Assembly: GCA_026389955.1 (NCBI GenBank)
Contig: JAPLGY010000604.1
Location: 1-9,969 of the forward strand
Reading direction: 5' to 3'
DNA length: 9,969 nucleotides
Origin: Caldilinea sp.
GTDB taxonomy: Bacteria; Chloroflexota; Anaerolineae; Caldilineales; Caldilineaceae
Below the pieces are notes generated by a model that worked only from the letters and a program-made list of their open reading frames with translations, searched no databases and was not told where the DNA came from. Shown in pieces: positions 7,407 to 9,969 of this stretch. Each line of letters starts with the position of its first letter. Within the stretch, counting starts at the first letter, position 1. Made by a program: the position numbers and the translations under genes.

Positions 7407-9959
7407 CTAATACCAGATCGTCGGCGGTGCAGGGCGGCCAGCCGCCTCCCCTCCCTGCCCATTTTCCGCCGAACCCGACCCGCCGCTCTCCTCCCAGGGG
7501 GGCACGTCCTCCCAAGCAGCCAAGGCTTCCTCTGTCGGGCTGACCTCCCCAACCTGCTGCGGGGCCTGTGCGTCCGTCTCTGCTGGGGACGGACGCTCGG
7601 CAGGGCCATCCAGGCCAAGATACTCGCGCCCGCGCGTGCCGCCAAGGTCAGGCCCCAACACCCCGGCAGCCTGCATCTGGTCGATCAGCCGGGCAGCACG
7701 GGTGTAGCCGACCCGCAGCTTGCGCTGCAGCAGACTGACCGAGCCCCGCCCCTGCTCTCGCACCGCCGCCACTGCCGTCTCGTAGAGGTCGTCCCGAGCC
7801 TCTGTGACCCGCAGCTGTTCGATCTGGGCGAAGAGTGGGGGCTGCACAGCCCTTTCGCTGTGGCTGGGCCGTCCGGCAGACGGCTTCTGGGGCTGCACAG
7901 CGCCCTCCAGCTCCGGCGCAGGGTGGGCCGCACTCCCACTCTCAAAGGGCCGGATCCCACGCCAGTACTGGACCAGACGGGCAATTTCGTCGTCGGTCAC
8001 CAGCGTACCCTGCAGACGTTCCAGCTTCGAAGCGTCAGGAGCCATGAAAAGCATGTCCCCACGGCCGAGCAGCCGTTCCGCGCCAGGAACATCCAGGATC
8101 ACCCGGCTGTCAGTCTGGCTGGTCACAGCAAAAGCGATCCGCGAAGGAAAGTTGGCCTTGATCAGCCCCGTGATCACATCGACCGAAGGGCGCTGGGTCG
8201 CGATGATCAGGTGGATCCCCAAAGCACGGGCCATCTGTGCCAGCCGACAGATATGCTTTTCCACCTCTTCCGGGGCCGCCATCATCAAATCAGCCATTTC
8301 GTCGACGACCACGACGATGTACGGCACTCTTTTTTCGCCGTTCTTGTCCAGATAGCTGTTGTAGCGCGGCAGGTCGCGGGCATTGGCCTTGGAGAAGAGG
8401 GTGTAGCGCCGTTCCATCTCTTTGACAGCCCAAAAGAGCACACCGGCCGCCTTGTCGATCTCGGTGACCACCGGGCTCAGCAGATGTGGAATGCCGTTGT
8501 AGACACTCAGCTCCACCATCTTCGGGTCAATCATCAGCAGGCGCAGCTGGTCGGGGGTGTTGGTCAACAGCAGACAGGCCACGATTGAGTTGATGCAGAC
8601 CGATTTGCCGGACCCAGTGGCACCAGCGATCAGGAGATGGGGCATCCGCACCATGTCGGCAGCGATCGGCTGGCCTTTGACGTCTTCTCCCAAGACGATC
8701 GGCAACGCTCGCTTTTTGTCGCGGAATGGCTCGCTCTCCATCAGCTCTTTGAGACCGACAATGTTGCTGGCCTGGTTGGGGACTTCCACACCGACATAGT
8801 TCGTACCTGGGATCGGGGCTTCGATCCGCACGCTGGGCGCTGCCAGCGCCAGGGCCAGGTCATTGGCCAACGCAGCGATCTTGGCAATCTTCACTTTGAC
8901 CCGCTGGGCATCAACCCCTGTCTTGCGTTCGAGATAGCCCGGTTTGATCAGATATTGGGTCACCGAAGGGCCTTTGTAGGCCCCTTCAAAATCGGCAGGC
9001 ACCCCAAACAGGGCCAATGTCTCCTGAATCAGACGCCCCTGCGTCCGAATGTGGTTGTCGTCGTCGGCGACGCGGTCGTAGTCGGTCAGGATCGTGGTCA
9101 GGGCGGGCAGCTTCCAGTCCTGCCCCCCCCCAACAATGCGCGGCGGCGGCAGTTCCCCCTCTGCGACCGGCCGGGTCATCTCCCGGGCAGGGGCCTGCGG
9201 GGTACCCCGCACCGATGCTTCCGGGCGCACCAGCCCGGCAGGGGAGACAGGCGCATTCGGCGCTGCAGCGCCGGGACGCAAGGCCCCAAACCGTTTCCAC
9301 CAGGGAAGCTGACCGGTCGGCATCGGGACAACCGGAGGGGCAGGCAGGGCAACCGCCGGCGTAGCGCGCGCCGAGCGACCTTCGCTCCACGCCAGCAGCG
9401 CTGTCCAGCTCTCCGCCAACAGACGCTCAAAAAGCCAGAAGCTGGCGACCATCGCCAAAAACGTTACAGCCGCCCAAGCCCCCGTTCGGCTCACCGTGCG
9501 CTCCAGCCAATCCGCCAACAGACGCCCTACAGCGCCGCCGGCGTCCCCTTTGGCAGCTAATTGGGCGCGCAGATCCGGCTCTACCAGCAGCGAGAGCGCT
9601 GTGATCGCACACAAAAAAAGCAATGCCAGCCCAGCCGGTCGCTGCCAGGCCAGGTTGGGCATCTGGTCCACTGCACGAACTACCATCCAGAGCCCCAGGG
9701 CACCCAAGACCACAGGAACTCCCCAAAGCCCCCAGCCAAAGAGCCCCTGCAAAAGGTCGACCCAGCCGCCGGTCAGCTGCCCACGGCTGCTTGTCAGCAC
9801 ACTCAACAGCGTGAAGAGCGCCAGCAGCACCAAAAAGACACCGCCCACTTCAACCCGCAGCAGCGCCCGACTCACCGCCTCAAAGCCGCTCTGTCCTTTG
9901 CGTCGTGTGGTCGGTTTTTTGGCCGTCGGTTGTCTGCGCCTGTTTGCCTTGGTTGCCAT
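7407..9959 (-). CDS. ftsK: DNA translocase FtsK/SpoIIIE
   Basis: An 850-residue septum-located ATPase that pumps double-stranded DNA and coordinates chromosome segregation with division. Order of parts: basic N-terminus (1-25), four membrane helices (about 37-56, 74-94, 108-127, 160-178), Pro/Ala-rich linker (about 195-275), alpha domain, then the RecA-like motor with Walker A GATGSGKS (446-453), LLMIDPK (474-480), Walker B VVVVDEMADL (549-558) and IIATQRPSVDVITG (585-598). A winged-helix gamma domain (about 725-782, ...GRGSVSLLQRKLRVGYTRAARLID..., shown here as an excerpt) would read orienting sequences such as KOPS/SRS. An unusual acidic, Pro/Gly/Trp-containing tail of about 65 residues follows. 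ATG at 9959 is the only start visible; the frame is open to the window edge and no Shine-Dalgarno is seen in the 10 bases available, so an upstream start is possible. Confidence 0.97.
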   Translation of the reverse strand: MATKANRRRQPTAKKPTTRRKGQSGFEAVSRALLRVEVGGVFLVLLALFTLLSVLTSSRGQLTGGWVDLLQGLFGWGLWGVPVVLGALGLWMVVRAVDQMPNLAWQRPAGLALLFLCAITALSLLVEPDLRAQLAAKGDAGGAVGRLLADWLERTVSRTGAWAAVTFLAMVASFWLFERLLAESWTALLAWSEGRSARATPAVALPAPPVVPMPTGQLPWWKRFGALRPGAAAPNAPVSPAGLVRPEASVRGTPQAPAREMTRPVAEGELPPPRIVGGGQDWKLPALTTILTDYDRVADDDNHIRTQGRLIQETLALFGVPADFEGAYKGPSVTQYLIKPGYLERKTGVDAQRVKVKIAKIAALANDLALALAAPSVRIEAPIPGTNYVGVEVPNQASNIVGLKELMESEPFRDKKRALPIVLGEDVKGQPIAADMVRMPHLLIAGATGSGKSVCINSIVACLLLTNTPDQLRLLMIDPKMVELSVYNGIPHLLSPVVTEIDKAAGVLFWAVKEMERRYTLFSKANARDLPRYNSYLDKNGEKRVPYIVVVVDEMADLMMAAPEEVEKHICRLAQMARALGIHLIIATQRPSVDVITGLIKANFPSRIAFAVTSQTDSRVILDVPGAERLLGRGDMLFMAPDASKLERLQGTLVTDDEIARLVQYWRGIRPFESGSAAHPAPELEGAVQPQKPSAGRPSHSERAVQPPLFAQIEQLRVTEARDDLYETAVAAVREQGRGSVSLLQRKLRVGYTRAARLIDQMQAAGVLGPDLGGTRGREYLGLDGPAERPSPAETDAQAPQQVGEVSPTEEALAAWEDVPPWEESGGSGSAENGQGGEAAGRPAPPTIWY

Positions 9960-9969
9960 GAACGCACTG

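Overview
The window is a GC-rich (clearly above 55% by eye) bacterial chromosome segment. Every convincing gene lies on the minus strand, so transcription runs from high to low coordinates. There is no sign of phage, insertion sequence, CRISPR, tRNA or rRNA. The gene set is a CoA- and ferredoxin-dependent 2-oxoacid oxidoreductase, dihydroxy-acid dehydratase, a DUF6941-like protein, a divergent MurJ, a hydantoinase-type amidohydrolase and an FtsK/SpoIIIE translocase. Together with the protein style and GC content this suggests a Chloroflexota-like (Anaerolineae/Caldilineae-type) bacterium. That lineage is an inference from recall, not from a search.

Layout in the direction of transcription. 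(1) ftsK (9959-7407) is followed after 85 bp by a cyclic amidohydrolase (7321-5945). Its stop overlaps the TTG start of a MurJ/MviN-family gene (5948-4425) by 4 bp. (2) A 183-bp intergenic region follows. It holds a well-formed minus-strand promoter (4343-4371) and, exactly where its transcript would begin, a 19-bp perfect inverted repeat with a T-run (4276-4340). Beyond it is a small DUF6941-like gene (4241-3837). (3) ilvD (3746-2052) has its own likely promoter. (4) A 247-bp gap with an inverted repeat and a second promoter leads into vorD-vorB-vorA (1804 to beyond base 1). These encode the ferredoxin, alpha and beta subunits of a 2-oxoisovalerate-type ferredoxin oxidoreductase. The beta gene is cut by the window edge.

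How the genes fit together. IlvD makes 2-oxoisovalerate, the substrate (or reductive product) of VOR-type enzymes, so regions 3 and 4 form a plausible branched-chain 2-oxoacid module. FtsK and MurJ belong to division and envelope functions. The amidohydrolase between them is translationally coupled to murJ but has no obvious pathway link. The part most worth a second look is 4274-4371, where a promoter appears to fire straight into an intrinsic-terminator-like structured RNA.
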